Below, piece after piece: positions 42,767 to 51,736 of a DNA stretch of 64,000 bases. The stretch is from contig CAVYTO010000003.1 of NCBI GenBank assembly GCA_963771505.1, positions 1 to 64,000 of the forward strand. Direction: 5' to 3'. The position numbers and the translations under genes were made by a program. The stretch comes from JAJPHW01 sp963771505 (lineage in GTDB: Bacteria > Acidobacteriota > Terriglobia > Terriglobales > Acidobacteriaceae). Under the pieces are notes generated by a model, which was given only the letters and a program-made list of their open reading frames with translations, was not told the origin of the DNA and searched no databases. Each line of letters begins with the position of its first letter. Positions within the stretch are counted from its first letter, which is position 1.

Positions 42767-43549
42767 ATGACCAAAGTTGATCGCCATAATCCGGGTTCTT
42801 TCTGCTGGATCGAACTCAACTCCACCGACCAAAATGCCGCCAAGAAATTCTACGGTGACATTTTCGGATGGAAAGCCAACGATTCGCCCATCGGGCCGGG
42901 GCAGTTCTATACGATGTTCGAAATTGACGGTTTGCCCGCCGCTGCGGGTTATACAATCGGGCCCGAGGAGCGCGCGCAAGGGGTCCCAACTCACTGGGGG
43001 ATTTACATTGAAGTCGAGAATGCGGACGACTCGGCTGCAAAAGTTACGAAGTTGGGCGGTAAGCTGCTCAAGACTCCTTTCGACGCGATGGAGTATGGCC
43101 GCATGGCCGTGGCGCAGGATCCCACCGGGGCGGTCTTCCAAATCTGGCAATCTAAAGCTACGTCGGGAATAAAGATTGCCGGCGTTCATGGAACGCTATG
43201 CTGGGCGGATTTGAGCACGCCCGATCCGAAGAAAGCCATGGATTTCTATAGCGGCTTGTTTGGATGGAAATTCGTCGCTGACAAAGATGGACTGGCGGGT
43301 TACCACCACATTGAGAACGGAAGCCAGATGATCGGAGGCGTGCCTCCCACCGCACACCGCAAGCCCGGAACTCCACCGCACTGGCTGGCTTATTTTCTGG
43401 TGGATGACGTGGACGCGACAGCCGCCAAAGCGAAGGCCGGAGGCGCCCAGTTCTATCTGGCTCCGATGACCATGGAAGGCGTGGGAAGAATGTCGGTGAT
43501 GGCGGACCCGCAGGGCGCGGCATTTGCCATCTTTAAGTCAGCCCGCTAG
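42767..43549 (+). CDS. VOC family protein with two glyoxalase-like domains
   Basis: A 260-residue protein preceded by a strong ribosome site (cacggaggaaat). Two similar vicinal-oxygen-chelate halves are present: GSFCWIELNSTDQNAAKKFY-GDIFGWK in the first, and GTLCWADLSTPDPKKAMDFY-SGLFGWKF in the second. Each ends with DPTGAVFQIW or DPQGAAFAIF. Two-domain proteins of this sort include CFP-30B and antibiotic-resistance-like members; metal use and substrate are unknown. A bidirectional terminator follows. Confidence 0.9.
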   Translation: MTKVDRHNPGSFCWIELNSTDQNAAKKFYGDIFGWKANDSPIGPGQFYTMFEIDGLPAAAGYTIGPEERAQGVPTHWGIYIEVENADDSAAKVTKLGGKLLKTPFDAMEYGRMAVAQDPTGAVFQIWQSKATSGIKIAGVHGTLCWADLSTPDPKKAMDFYSGLFGWKFVADKDGLAGYHHIENGSQMIGGVPPTAHRKPGTPPHWLAYFLVDDVDATAAKAKAGGAQFYLAPMTMEGVGRMSVMADPQGAAFAIFKSAR

Positions 43550-43579
43550 CAGGTGACAATTTAGCGGCAGAAACAGGAA

Positions 43580-43619
43580 GGCGCCCGCATCGTTAAAATG
43601 CGGGCGCCAGAGTTTTTCT
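43580..43619. terminator. Bidirectional terminator between the VOC and cold-shock genes
   Basis: A perfect 11-bp stem (ggcgcccgcat at 43580-43590 with atgcgggcgcc at 43598-43608), 7-base loop, then agagttttt on the plus strand. It serves the plus-strand VOC gene well. For the minus-strand csp gene the U-run is weaker. Confidence 0.88.
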
Positions 43620-43629
43620 AGGGCGTCAA

Positions 43630-43833
43630 TTAGACGGCCTGGACGTTCTCAGCTTGCCAGCCTTTGGGGCCTTTCGTCACGTCGAACTGCACGGTTTGGC
43701 CTTCTTGCAGGCTGCGGAAACCGCCGGCCTGAATCGCGGAGAAGTGCACGAAAACATCCTCGCCGCTCTGACGGCTGATGAAGCCGTAGCCCTTCGCATC
43801 ATTAAACCACTTCACTGTTCCTTGTTCTGCCAT
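43630..43833 (-). CDS. csp: Cold-shock protein (CspA family)
   Basis: A 67-residue OB-fold protein with the two RNA-binding motifs KGYGFI (RNP1) and VFVHFS (RNP2), and GTVKWFNDAKG at the start. It binds single-stranded RNA or DNA and melts secondary structure. An aaggtaaag ribosome site precedes the ATG. Csp mRNAs in other bacteria have long structured leaders; the 140 bp upstream contain no gene and may be such a leader. Confidence 0.96.
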   Translation of the reverse strand: MAEQGTVKWFNDAKGYGFISRQSGEDVFVHFSAIQAGGFRSLQEGQTVQFDVTKGPKGWQAENVQAV

Positions 43834-43976
43834 TTGTTCTTTACCTTTTTCTGTTGGAATTGTGCTGAGAAGATTCGCTGCTGGTGAGAGTGGTGGCGCT
43901 GGTTGGCGTGACCGGCTTTCAACTTCGTAGTGAAAAAACTTAGCTGGCCTCCATCATACACCCTAGATTTGGCGGA

Positions 43977-45398
43977 TTAAACAATATTTTTGAGGGCGGG
44001 ATCTGGAGCGGTTTTGCCCAAATGTTCCAACAAGATCGGCCCGATTTGGGAAACATTGCCAGCTCCCATGGTCAGGATGAGATCCTCTGTTCGGGCGGAC
44101 GCGATGGCGAACGCTGTGGCCTCCGCAAAAGATCGGCTGTACGACGTTTTTGGACTGCCCTGAGCGTTAATTTTCTGCGCTAGCGATGCCCCCGAAATTC
44201 CTTCTATCGGCTCTTCGCTGGCGGCATAAATATCCAGCACGGTCAGCGAATCTGCATCGCCAAATGCGGTGGCAAAATCGTCCATCAGGTCGCGGGTACG
44301 GGTGTAACGGTGGGGCTGGAAGATGACGTGAATTTTGCGGTAGCCACATTGCCGGGCGGCGGCCAGCGTGGCGCGAATCTCGGTGGGATGGTGTCCGTAA
44401 TCGTCAATCACGCTTACGCCGCCGGATTTTCCGCGAAGCTGAAAGCGGCGGTCGACTCCGCGGAAGGCCTCTAGAGCAGCCTGGATATCGGGCACACCCA
44501 CACCAAGCCCGATTCCGACAGCAATCGCAGCGGTAGCGTTCAACACGTTGTGCTGCCCAGGCACGTGGAGGGAAAACTCACCCAGAACCTTGCCTTGGTA
44601 GGTAACCGAAAACCGGCTGGTCGGACGGTTCTCTGCGGGATCGAAGCTGGTTTTGCAATTGTGAATGTGAAACGACGATCCTTTACCGGTGCCGTAGCTC
44701 ACAACGCGCCGGCGAGCGACGCGAGCGAGCCGCCTGAGCACAGGATCGTCATTGCAGGCTACAACCGTGCCATAGAAAGGCACCCGATCCATGAATTCGA
44801 GAAATGCCCGGCGCACGTCACGCATGTTGCGGTAACAGTCCATGTGCTCGCGGTCGATATTGGTGACGACCGAAAGAATGGGCGAAAGCCGAAGGAACGA
44901 GCGGTCGCTTTCGTCGGCTTCGGCAACCAGATATTCCGACTTGCCAAGCCGGGCGTTGGATCCCATCGCATCGACTCGCCCGCCAACTACTACAGTTGGG
45001 TCCAGTCCACCTGCCGCGAGGACGGCGGCGATCATGGACGTAGTCGTGGTTTTCCCATGCATCCCGGCCACCGCAATGCCGTACTTGAGGCGCATCAATT
45101 CGGCCAGCATCTCTGCGCGTGGCACGACTGGAATATGCAAGCGCCGGGCCTCGAGTATTTCGGGATTATCCGACGCAACGGCGGAACTGATCACAACGAC
45201 TTCTGCTCCAGCGACGTTCTCGGCCCGGTGACCTTCGAAGGTGACGGCACCGAGTTGGGCAAGCCGTCGGGTGATCGTCGAGCTTCTCCGGTCCGAACCG
45301 GAAATCTTGTAATTCAGGTTCAGCAGTACCTCGGCGATGCCGCTCATGCCGATGCCGCCAATGCCTACGAAATGGATACGCTGAATTTTGGCAAACAT
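43977..45398 (-). CDS. murC: UDP-N-acetylmuramate--L-alanine ligase
   Basis: A 473-residue Mur ligase. The start at 45398 (FAKIQRIHFVGIGGIGMSG) places the Rossmann GIGGIGMSG loop properly; the frame is open to 45431. The ATP loop is AGMHGKTTTTSMIA, followed by EADESDRSFL and a C-domain with GHHPTEIRATLAAARQ. It adds L-Ala to UDP-MurNAc in the cytoplasm. Gene order (minus strand) ftsW-murG-murC matches the core of the dcw cluster. Confidence 0.96.
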   Translation of the reverse strand: MFAKIQRIHFVGIGGIGMSGIAEVLLNLNYKISGSDRRSSTITRRLAQLGAVTFEGHRAENVAGAEVVVISSAVASDNPEILEARRLHIPVVPRAEMLAELMRLKYGIAVAGMHGKTTTTSMIAAVLAAGGLDPTVVVGGRVDAMGSNARLGKSEYLVAEADESDRSFLRLSPILSVVTNIDREHMDCYRNMRDVRRAFLEFMDRVPFYGTVVACNDDPVLRRLARVARRRVVSYGTGKGSSFHIHNCKTSFDPAENRPTSRFSVTYQGKVLGEFSLHVPGQHNVLNATAAIAVGIGLGVGVPDIQAALEAFRGVDRRFQLRGKSGGVSVIDDYGHHPTEIRATLAAARQCGYRKIHVIFQPHRYTRTRDLMDDFATAFGDADSLTVLDIYAASEEPIEGISGASLAQKINAQGSPKTSYSRSFAEATAFAIASARTEDLILTMGAGNVSQIGPILLEHLGKTAPDPALKNIV

Positions 45399-45504
45399 GG
45401 CTGCCGGATCACAGAACAGGAACTCCCTCACCGCTTCCCTTCTCGGAATGCCAATACCGATAAAGCAATGGCGAGAGATATAAGATAGCGGATTTATCGC
45501 TGGG

Positions 45505-46563
45505 TCAGCACAGATCCGCAGCCATTTTTGCGATTTCGGCGGCTGCCGACGGGTGGGCCATGGCGCGAGCGGCTTCTCCCATCCTTGCCAAACGCGGGAT
45601 GTCGGACAACAACGAGCCGATAGTTTCCACGAGGCTTTCTGAGGTCAATGATGGCTCCTCCAGCATCACCGCCGCACCCGCTTGTTCTAGAGCTTCGGCA
45701 TTGCGCTTCTGGTGATCGTCGGCGGCGCGGGGAAAGGGCACGAATATCGCGGCTTTGCCGGCTGCGGCGACCTCGGCCACGGTGCTCGCACCAGATCGGC
45801 ACAATATCAAGTCCGCTTGCGAGAAATAGGCGGGCATATCATCGATAAAACGAAACGCCTCGAAGCTGCCGCGGGTCTTGCTGTACGCCGCAACCGCTTC
45901 GTCATAGTCGCGCTTCCCAGTTTGGTGGACAACCCGAATCCCGGGCACCCGCTGACGCAGCGAATCGGCGGCAGCGATCACCGTTTGGTTGATGGCATGA
46001 GCGCCCTGGCTTCCTCCGAAGATTAGCAAACTAGGCTGAGCATTTGGCACTCTGTTCGGAATCTCAAAAAACGCCTGCCGCACCGGCACGCCGGTTAGGC
46101 GCGCATTGCGAAAATAGCGAGCTGTTTGCTGGAAATGGACGGCCGCAGCGGAGACGAATTTTGCCACGACCCGGTTAGCAAAGCCCGGCACGACATTGGG
46201 TTCGAATGCCAGCGTCGGAATCCGTCCGATCATCGCGGCCAGCATCGCCGGGCCGGAGGCATATCCGCCAACCCCGATCACTACGTTCGGGCGAAATTCT
46301 TTGAGAATGCGCCGAGCGTGCAGGATCGCGCGAGGCAGGTCGAATGCGGTCTTGAGCCGAGTCGCGACGCTTACATTCTTGAGCGCACCGACCTCGACCA
46401 GTCGAAGGCTGAAACCAGCTTCGGGTACGAGGCGATTTTCTATCCCGCGGGCAGTTCCGATGAAAAGGATCTCGGCGCTGTATTGCTTCTTCAGTTCCTG
46501 CGCGATGGCAAGAGCCGGGATGACGTGGCCTCCCGTCCCTCCGCCGGCAAGAATTACGCGCAT
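45505..46563 (-). CDS. murG: UDP-N-acetylglucosamine--MurNAc-pentapeptide transferase
   Basis: A 352-residue GT-B glycosyltransferase with the N-terminal GGGTGGHVIPALAIAQELK loop, IGVGGYASGPAMLAA, FGGSQGAHAINQTV and CRSGASTVAEVAAAGKAAIF, which together define MurG. It converts lipid I to lipid II on the inner face of the membrane. It lies downstream of ftsW (58 bp) and upstream of murC. Confidence 0.96.
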   Translation of the reverse strand: MRVILAGGGTGGHVIPALAIAQELKKQYSAEILFIGTARGIENRLVPEAGFSLRLVEVGALKNVSVATRLKTAFDLPRAILHARRILKEFRPNVVIGVGGYASGPAMLAAMIGRIPTLAFEPNVVPGFANRVVAKFVSAAAVHFQQTARYFRNARLTGVPVRQAFFEIPNRVPNAQPSLLIFGGSQGAHAINQTVIAAADSLRQRVPGIRVVHQTGKRDYDEAVAAYSKTRGSFEAFRFIDDMPAYFSQADLILCRSGASTVAEVAAAGKAAIFVPFPRAADDHQKRNAEALEQAGAAVMLEEPSLTSESLVETIGSLLSDIPRLARMGEAARAMAHPSAAAEIAKMAADLC

Positions 46564-46621
46564 TGATTAAATATAAACCGGGGTATAAAAGCGGCAGCAA
46601 GGCTGGGCGCTGAGACTATTT

Positions 46622-47713
46622 TCATTCCGCTTGCTTGGAGATGTTGAGCAGCACACCTACGCATGCGAGCGTCATAAACAGAGACGATCCGCCGTACGAC
46701 ACAAACGGCAGAGGAATTCCTTTCGTGGGCATCAAGCCTAAAACCACGCTCATGTTGATGAACGCCTGTATCACGATCATGCTGGTGATGCCGACGACAA
46801 GGAAACGTCCGAAGCTTTCCTGAGTACGCATGGCGGTGCGGATACCGCGCCAGAGGAAAATTGAGAATAGTGCGACCACCACAAGCGACCCTAGAAGACC
46901 CCACTCCTCGGCGGTCACCGCAAAAATGAAGTCGGTGTGCGGCTCCGGCAGATAAAACAACTTCTGCTTGCTTTCCATCAAACCCAGGCCTGTGACGCCT
47001 CCCGTGCTCACGGCAATCAGCGATTGAATAATATGGAAGCCTTTTCCCTGCGGATCGGCATAGGGATTCATGAAGCCGAGAATCCGGTCGTGGCGGTATT
47101 TGACACGGAAAATCAGCAAATACAAAAGCGGTATCGAGCCGAGAAATCCGTAACAGAGATAGCGCATGTCCATGCCAGCCACAAAGAGAATACAGACGGT
47201 AATGGCGGCGCAGGCAATGGCGGTGCCAAGGTCGGGCTGGAATACGATCAGTCCGATAAACACCAACGTGGGGAGCACCGCCGGCATGATTGTGTTGCGC
47301 CAGTCGGTCATGGACTTGGCGCGGTCGGCCAGAAAAAACGCCAGGAATAAAATCAATGCCGGCTTGGCCATTTCCGACGGCTGAAAGGAAAAGCCGGCAA
47401 AGTGGATCCAGCGATGGGTGTGATGAGAGCGGTCGAGGAAAAACACCGAAATCAGCGCCAGCGTGGTCACTCCTAGAAACGTGAAGACGACGGCGGGGTG
47501 TTTGTAGCGGCGGTAATCGATTTTCATGGCCGCGATCATGGCGATGAATCCGGCGGCCGCCCATCCCAACTGGCGAAAGAGGAAGAAATATGCGGAGCCG
47601 TATCGCTCTTTGGCCATCACCGCCGAAGCGCTGAACACCATCACCAGTCCGAGAAAGACCAGCAACAGGGTGACTGTAAACAGCCAGCCGTCAACGCTAA
47701 CGCGCTTCGCCAT
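46622..47713 (-). CDS. ftsW: Lipid II flippase/peptidoglycan glycosyltransferase of the SEDS family
   Basis: A 363-residue protein with about ten membrane segments. SEDS landmarks are GFSFQPSEMAKPALILFLA, VFIGLIVFQPDLGTAIAC, and FSIFLWRGI...FINMSVVLGLMPTKGIPLPF with the PFVSYGGSS end that is universal in FtsW/RodA. Location beside murG and murC favours FtsW (septal synthesis) over RodA. Upstream is phoU rather than murD. Confidence 0.94.
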   Translation of the reverse strand: MAKRVSVDGWLFTVTLLLVFLGLVMVFSASAVMAKERYGSAYFFLFRQLGWAAAGFIAMIAAMKIDYRRYKHPAVVFTFLGVTTLALISVFFLDRSHHTHRWIHFAGFSFQPSEMAKPALILFLAFFLADRAKSMTDWRNTIMPAVLPTLVFIGLIVFQPDLGTAIACAAITVCILFVAGMDMRYLCYGFLGSIPLLYLLIFRVKYRHDRILGFMNPYADPQGKGFHIIQSLIAVSTGGVTGLGLMESKQKLFYLPEPHTDFIFAVTAEEWGLLGSLVVVALFSIFLWRGIRTAMRTQESFGRFLVVGITSMIVIQAFINMSVVLGLMPTKGIPLPFVSYGGSSLFMTLACVGVLLNISKQAE

Positions 47714-47815
47714 GGAGAAATCATTTCATCATGGAGTCGCGTCGCGGAACAGTTAGCGCGGCGAATTTTATCGGGTGCCTAACTTGGTTCGACCCAGTTT
47801 GGGGACATAAGGGGT

Positions 47816-48520
47816 CTACTCCGACGACCGTGACTTCGACCGTTTGGGTTCGTGGCGCAGACTGCGCCCTTCAACCAGGTGGAACAGTTCCTCACCCAGG
47901 TTTTTGGCGTGGTCGCCGGCCCGCTCGAAGGCCTGCGCCATGAAAAGTAGATTCACACTATATTCCCGGCTGCGGCGGTCGCTGTTATCGAGATGGCGAT
48001 TGAACACCGACCGGCATAAATCGTCGATGTGCGTGTCGGATTGCATGACCGAGGTGGCCGATTTAGGGTCGCGCCGCATGAATCCGTCATGCACCGTGGT
48101 CAGCATTTTTTCGAGCGCCGAAGCCATCGCGCTGAGATCGTTCTCATCGTTCTTGGTGAGCGTCAATTCCAACCGTTGAAGCCTCTGGGTAACGGACCAC
48201 GCCAAGTCGCCGATGCGTTCTAAGTCGATTATGAATTTCAGGCAGGCCAGTAGTTGCCGTGCTTCGGCTTCACTCACCTCGGTGATGGCAGTGGTGATTT
48301 CCTCATCCACCCGGCGTTCCATGCGATCGAGTTCCTTCTCACAATCCTTAACCGCAAGAAATGCCATGTTCGAGGCGTTCTCGATAAAGTCCCGCAGGTT
48401 GAAGGCGGCATCCTTGGCGACCAGGCAAGCCTGTAAAACGAGCGCGGTCAACTCCTGCGTAGACTTCGGCAAAATCGCCGCCGGACCTTTGCGCTTAACG
48501 GAAGTGGCGGCACGAGGCAT
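47816..48520 (-). CDS. phoU: PhoU family phosphate-signalling protein
   Basis: A 234-residue helical protein with the two PhoU three-helix repeats. DCEKELDRMERRVDEEITTA and LKFIIDLERIGDLAWSV mark the first repeat; MQSDTHIDDLCRSVF and FMAQAFERAGDHAKNLGEEL mark the second, with the E(K/R)xxD metal-cluster motif in both. PhoU represses the PhoR/PhoB response with the Pst transporter, which is not in this window. A Lys/Arg-rich tail follows. It sits upstream of ftsW on the same strand, about 100 bp away. Confidence 0.92.
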   Translation of the reverse strand: MPRAATSVKRKGPAAILPKSTQELTALVLQACLVAKDAAFNLRDFIENASNMAFLAVKDCEKELDRMERRVDEEITTAITEVSEAEARQLLACLKFIIDLERIGDLAWSVTQRLQRLELTLTKNDENDLSAMASALEKMLTTVHDGFMRRDPKSATSVMQSDTHIDDLCRSVFNRHLDNSDRRSREYSVNLLFMAQAFERAGDHAKNLGEELFHLVEGRSLRHEPKRSKSRSSE

Positions 48521-48719
48521 GTCGGGTTCTTATGATAACGCCGGATTGTAGGCCGGGGGCTCCGTCCGGACCGCGAAGAAAACGAACCTTCGCATGTATC
48601 TGTGTAAATCGATTGCCGCACCTGCGGGTGAATATGCCGTGAAAAATGTGGCTGGGAGTAGCGGTTCTGGTACCCAATCCGTCGTTTTCCACTTGCCATC
48701 ACAGGTGCGGGTCTCGATA

Positions 48720-49643
48720 ATGGCGGTACAGCTTTTTGAGAACGCCGTGCACCGTTACAATCGCGCAAGCTTGATCCGCATACTTCGCCTCACTTCCCGG
48801 CAATTGGCCGGGTGGGAGAAGGCCGGGCTCGTCGCGGCCGCCGAATCCTATTCATTCTTCGACCTGCTGCAAATCAAAAAAGTACGCGATCTGTGCGCGC
48901 GTAAAGTCCGCCCAGCGGTCATCCGGCAATCGCTTGAAGCCATGCAAAAGCAAGTCGCGGGAATGTCGAATCCCCTGCTGGAAGCCAGCGTGTTTTCCAC
49001 CGGCCATCGCGTGGCGTTCCGGCATCAAGGCAAAGTCGTAGAGCCAATTGCAGGACAATTTCTGTTTGACTTCGATCCAAATTCGCGGCAGCGGGTGATC
49101 AGCAGCCCTCCGATTTCGACGCGGCGTCCGGCTTCGGTCGAGAGCGAGATTTCGGAACTCTTCACGCGCGGCATAGCCCTCGAAGAAGACGCCGACAACC
49201 AGTTGCAGGCGATCTCGACGTATCAGCGGGTTCTGGAACTTGATCCCGACCACGCCGCCGCCCACATCAACGTGGGGACGCTCTATTACAATCGGCAGGA
49301 ATTCAAACTCGCGGAAGAGCATTACCGGCTGGCGATCGACAGCGACCCGCGCTACGCGCTCGCCTACTTCGATCTGGCCAACGTGCTCGATGAAACCGGA
49401 CGCGTAGCCGACGCGATCCAAACCTACAACGCCGCCCTTCAACTTGCGCCCACCTACGCCGACGCGCATTACAACATCGCTCTGGCCTACGAAAAGCTCA
49501 AGCAGCCTCGCAAAGCGCTGCAGCACTGGCGCGCCTACGTGAAGCTGGACACCACCGGCCCATGGTCAACCCACGCGCGCAGCCAAATCACCAAGATCCT
49601 GCAGGCGGATGGGTTGAAGCTGATCCCCGGCGGCAAGTCGTGA
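48720..49643 (+). CDS. MerR-type HTH and tetratricopeptide repeat fusion protein
   Basis: A 307-residue protein from the ATG at 48720. Residues 15-75 look like a MerR-family winged helix (RASLIRILRLTSRQLAGWEK ... SFFDLLQIKKVRDL). A beta-rich linker follows, and residues about 155-285 contain three TPR repeats: QAISTYQRVLELDPDHAAAH, YNRQEFKLAEEHYRLAIDSD and AIQTYNAALQLAPTYADAHY. The pairing of a DNA-binding head with a TPR protein-binding tail is unusual; it could be a regulator controlled by a partner protein. Target genes are unknown. Divergent from phoU. Confidence 0.82.
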   Translation: MAVQLFENAVHRYNRASLIRILRLTSRQLAGWEKAGLVAAAESYSFFDLLQIKKVRDLCARKVRPAVIRQSLEAMQKQVAGMSNPLLEASVFSTGHRVAFRHQGKVVEPIAGQFLFDFDPNSRQRVISSPPISTRRPASVESEISELFTRGIALEEDADNQLQAISTYQRVLELDPDHAAAHINVGTLYYNRQEFKLAEEHYRLAIDSDPRYALAYFDLANVLDETGRVADAIQTYNAALQLAPTYADAHYNIALAYEKLKQPRKALQHWRAYVKLDTTGPWSTHARSQITKILQADGLKLIPGGKS

Positions 49644-49755
49644 GGCTTTCAAGCTAACTCCTCGTCTACCAACTCCGCTAGAAGAGCTCGTCGGCAGTGT
49701 GCGCGGGCGACCACATAAAGTTCAACTTAGAGGCAATAAGCGTTGGAGAAAGGAA

Positions 49756-49785
49756 GAGTGCCGTGCGGACGGTTGCACGGCACTC
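49756..49785. terminator. Strong hairpin between convergent genes
   Basis: An 11-bp perfect stem (gagtgccgtgc at 49756-49766 with gcacggcactc at 49775-49785), 8-base loop, followed by gctgagtctttgtgggtttg. It is placed between the MerR/TPR gene and the end of the alcohol dehydrogenase operon. The U-run is imperfect; probably a terminator for both. Confidence 0.65.
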
Positions 49786-49817
49786 GCTGAGTCTTTGTGG
49801 GTTTGTTTTGGCGCCCG

Positions 49818-50999
49818 CTAAGACGCCCACGGATCAATAACGATCTTCGTTACTTCCTGTTCTTTGTCGCGCCATACTTTGTACATTTCCGGAGCTTCGT
49901 CGAGCGTGATGCGATGAGAAATGATGTAGCTGGGGTCAATTTGCCCTTTCTCCACGCGATCAAGTAGAGGCTTCATATAGTTGTGCATGTTGGTCTGACC
50001 CATTTTCATCGTGATTCCTTTGCCGAATGCCGCGCCAAACGGGACTTTGTCGAGCAGGCCACCATACACCCCGGGAATCGAGACCGTGCCGCCCTTGCGT
50101 ACCGCCTGAATTGCCTGTCTGAGAACGCTGGGCCGATCGGTTTCAAGCATCAGTGCGGTTTTCACTTTGTCATAAATTCCCTGAAGCTCGGTCGAGTGTG
50201 CTTCGAGACCGACGGCATCGATGCACGAGTCCGGGCCAATTCCCCCAGTCAAGTCCTTCAGCGCGGTGAGCACGCTGACGTCTTCCTCGGCATAGTCCAC
50301 GGTGATCGCGCCGATTGAGCGGGCCAAATCGAGGCGTTCGGGAAAGCGGTCGATCGCAACAACCCGGGCCGCTCCAAACATGAATGCGCTGGCAATCGCG
50401 AACTGGCCGACCGGGCCGCACCCCCAAACTGCAACGGTGTCTCCTTCCTGAATTTGCGCATTCTCCGCCGCCATGTAGCCGGTGGGGAAAATGTCTGACA
50501 GGAACAAGACTTTCTCGTCGGGCAGATCGCTTTCGATTTTCAGCGGGCCGACATTGGCGAATGGCACCCGCACATACTGCGCCTGGCCGCCCGCGTATCC
50601 GCCCATCATGTGGGAATATCCGAAGAGCCCCGAACCGGAATAGCCGTAGGCAGCTTCCATCAGGTGGGCGTTCGGGTTGGTGTTGTCGCATGCCGACCAG
50701 ATTTTCTTCTTGCAGAAATGGCAGTTGCCGCATGCGATCGTGAATGGCACAACCACTCTGTCACCCGCCTTGAGGTTCAGGACTTCTTTTCCCACTTCCT
50801 GCACGATGCCCATGAATTCATGGCCGAGGATATCGCCCTGTTCCATGGTGGGAATAAAGCCGTCGAACAAGTGCAAATCGGATCCGCAGATCGCCGTACG
50901 AGTAATCTTCACGATCGCGTCGTGCGGGTTCAAAATCTCCGGATCGCTGACGTTGTGAACTTCAACTTTGCCGCTGCCCATCCAACACAGTGCTTTCAT
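49818..50999 (-). CDS. Zinc-dependent alcohol dehydrogenase (formaldehyde-dehydrogenase-like MDR)
   Basis: A 393-residue MDR enzyme. Catalytic zinc ligands are in TAICGSDLHLFDG and LGHEFMGIVQEVG; the structural zinc site is CGNCHFCKKKIWSAC. The Rossmann loop is AVWGCGPVGQFAI. The sequence matches the glutathione-independent formaldehyde dehydrogenase/threonine-dehydrogenase-like branch. A good ribosome site (gagaggaag) precedes the ATG. It is the last gene of the SDR-SRPBCC-ADH unit. Substrate not determined. Confidence 0.92.
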   Translation of the reverse strand: MKALCWMGSGKVEVHNVSDPEILNPHDAIVKITRTAICGSDLHLFDGFIPTMEQGDILGHEFMGIVQEVGKEVLNLKAGDRVVVPFTIACGNCHFCKKKIWSACDNTNPNAHLMEAAYGYSGSGLFGYSHMMGGYAGGQAQYVRVPFANVGPLKIESDLPDEKVLFLSDIFPTGYMAAENAQIQEGDTVAVWGCGPVGQFAIASAFMFGAARVVAIDRFPERLDLARSIGAITVDYAEEDVSVLTALKDLTGGIGPDSCIDAVGLEAHSTELQGIYDKVKTALMLETDRPSVLRQAIQAVRKGGTVSIPGVYGGLLDKVPFGAAFGKGITMKMGQTNMHNYMKPLLDRVEKGQIDPSYIISHRITLDEAPEMYKVWRDKEQEVTKIVIDPWAS

Positions 51000-51030
51000 A
51001 AATGACTTCCTCTCGAATAGAAATTAACGA

Positions 51031-51696
51031 TTAGCTTGCTCTCTTTTGATCGAATCCCGGCGGCGTTGTGATTTTTTCGCCGTATGCCGACTCCTTCATG
51101 CCGGCTATCGCTCCGCGCGGTCCGTGGGGTTGTCCCTCTGTGCGTGGAATTTCTCCCGTTTCGACCAGCGCTTTGAAATGACGCAAGTTCTCGATCACAA
51201 GCTGCTTCGGATTCCGCCCGGTGAGAGTCTCCCAGGCACTGGCTAGCTTTCCCATACGAAATTCCTGAAGAACAGTCACCATGGTTCCGTGCCCGCCGGG
51301 TGATGGCTCGAAGACCACTTCGCCGGCGTTCTTGACTTCGCCGTCTAGCGAACGCCACGCGAGGCGGTGTCCGGGCTGATCCGCCAGCAACTCTGAATCC
51401 CATTCGACTGTTTTTTTCGAGTCCTTGTCGCCCGTCTTCATGACCCAGTGCGTTTTCTTATCGCCGATGCGTTTAACACTGACCATTTGCTCCTGCCAAA
51501 GCGGTACATTCTCTACGTCGGACCACAACTCGTAGAGTCGCTGCGCATCGGCATTGACGAGTGCGCTGGTACGCACCCAGATTTTTCCGTCCTTGTCTTG
51601 CGGCGGCGGCAGGTATCGTCCGTTCACAATTGTTCCCGCGGTGGCCGAGTCCGGGAGGCTTTCGGCGTTTGGGGCTTCATTCAAAGCATTGGGCAT
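51031..51696 (-). CDS. SRPBCC family protein (coenzyme Q-binding/polyketide-cyclase-like)
   Basis: A 221-residue protein; the core at about 40-185 (VRTSALVNADAQRLYELWSD-VENVPLWQEQMVSVKRIGD ... FRMGKLASAWETLTG) is a helix-grip fold of the Coq10-like group. A ribosome site aaggag precedes the ATG. It lies between an SDR and an alcohol dehydrogenase on the same strand, suggesting a shared lipid or stress role. Ligand unknown. Confidence 0.85.
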   Translation of the reverse strand: MPNALNEAPNAESLPDSATAGTIVNGRYLPPPQDKDGKIWVRTSALVNADAQRLYELWSDVENVPLWQEQMVSVKRIGDKKTHWVMKTGDKDSKKTVEWDSELLADQPGHRLAWRSLDGEVKNAGEVVFEPSPGGHGTMVTVLQEFRMGKLASAWETLTGRNPKQLVIENLRHFKALVETGEIPRTEGQPHGPRGAIAGMKESAYGEKITTPPGFDQKRAS

Positions 51697-51736
51697 TGGT
51701 TTTCTCCTTGGTTTCGATTTGTTGAGCGCGCTGCGA

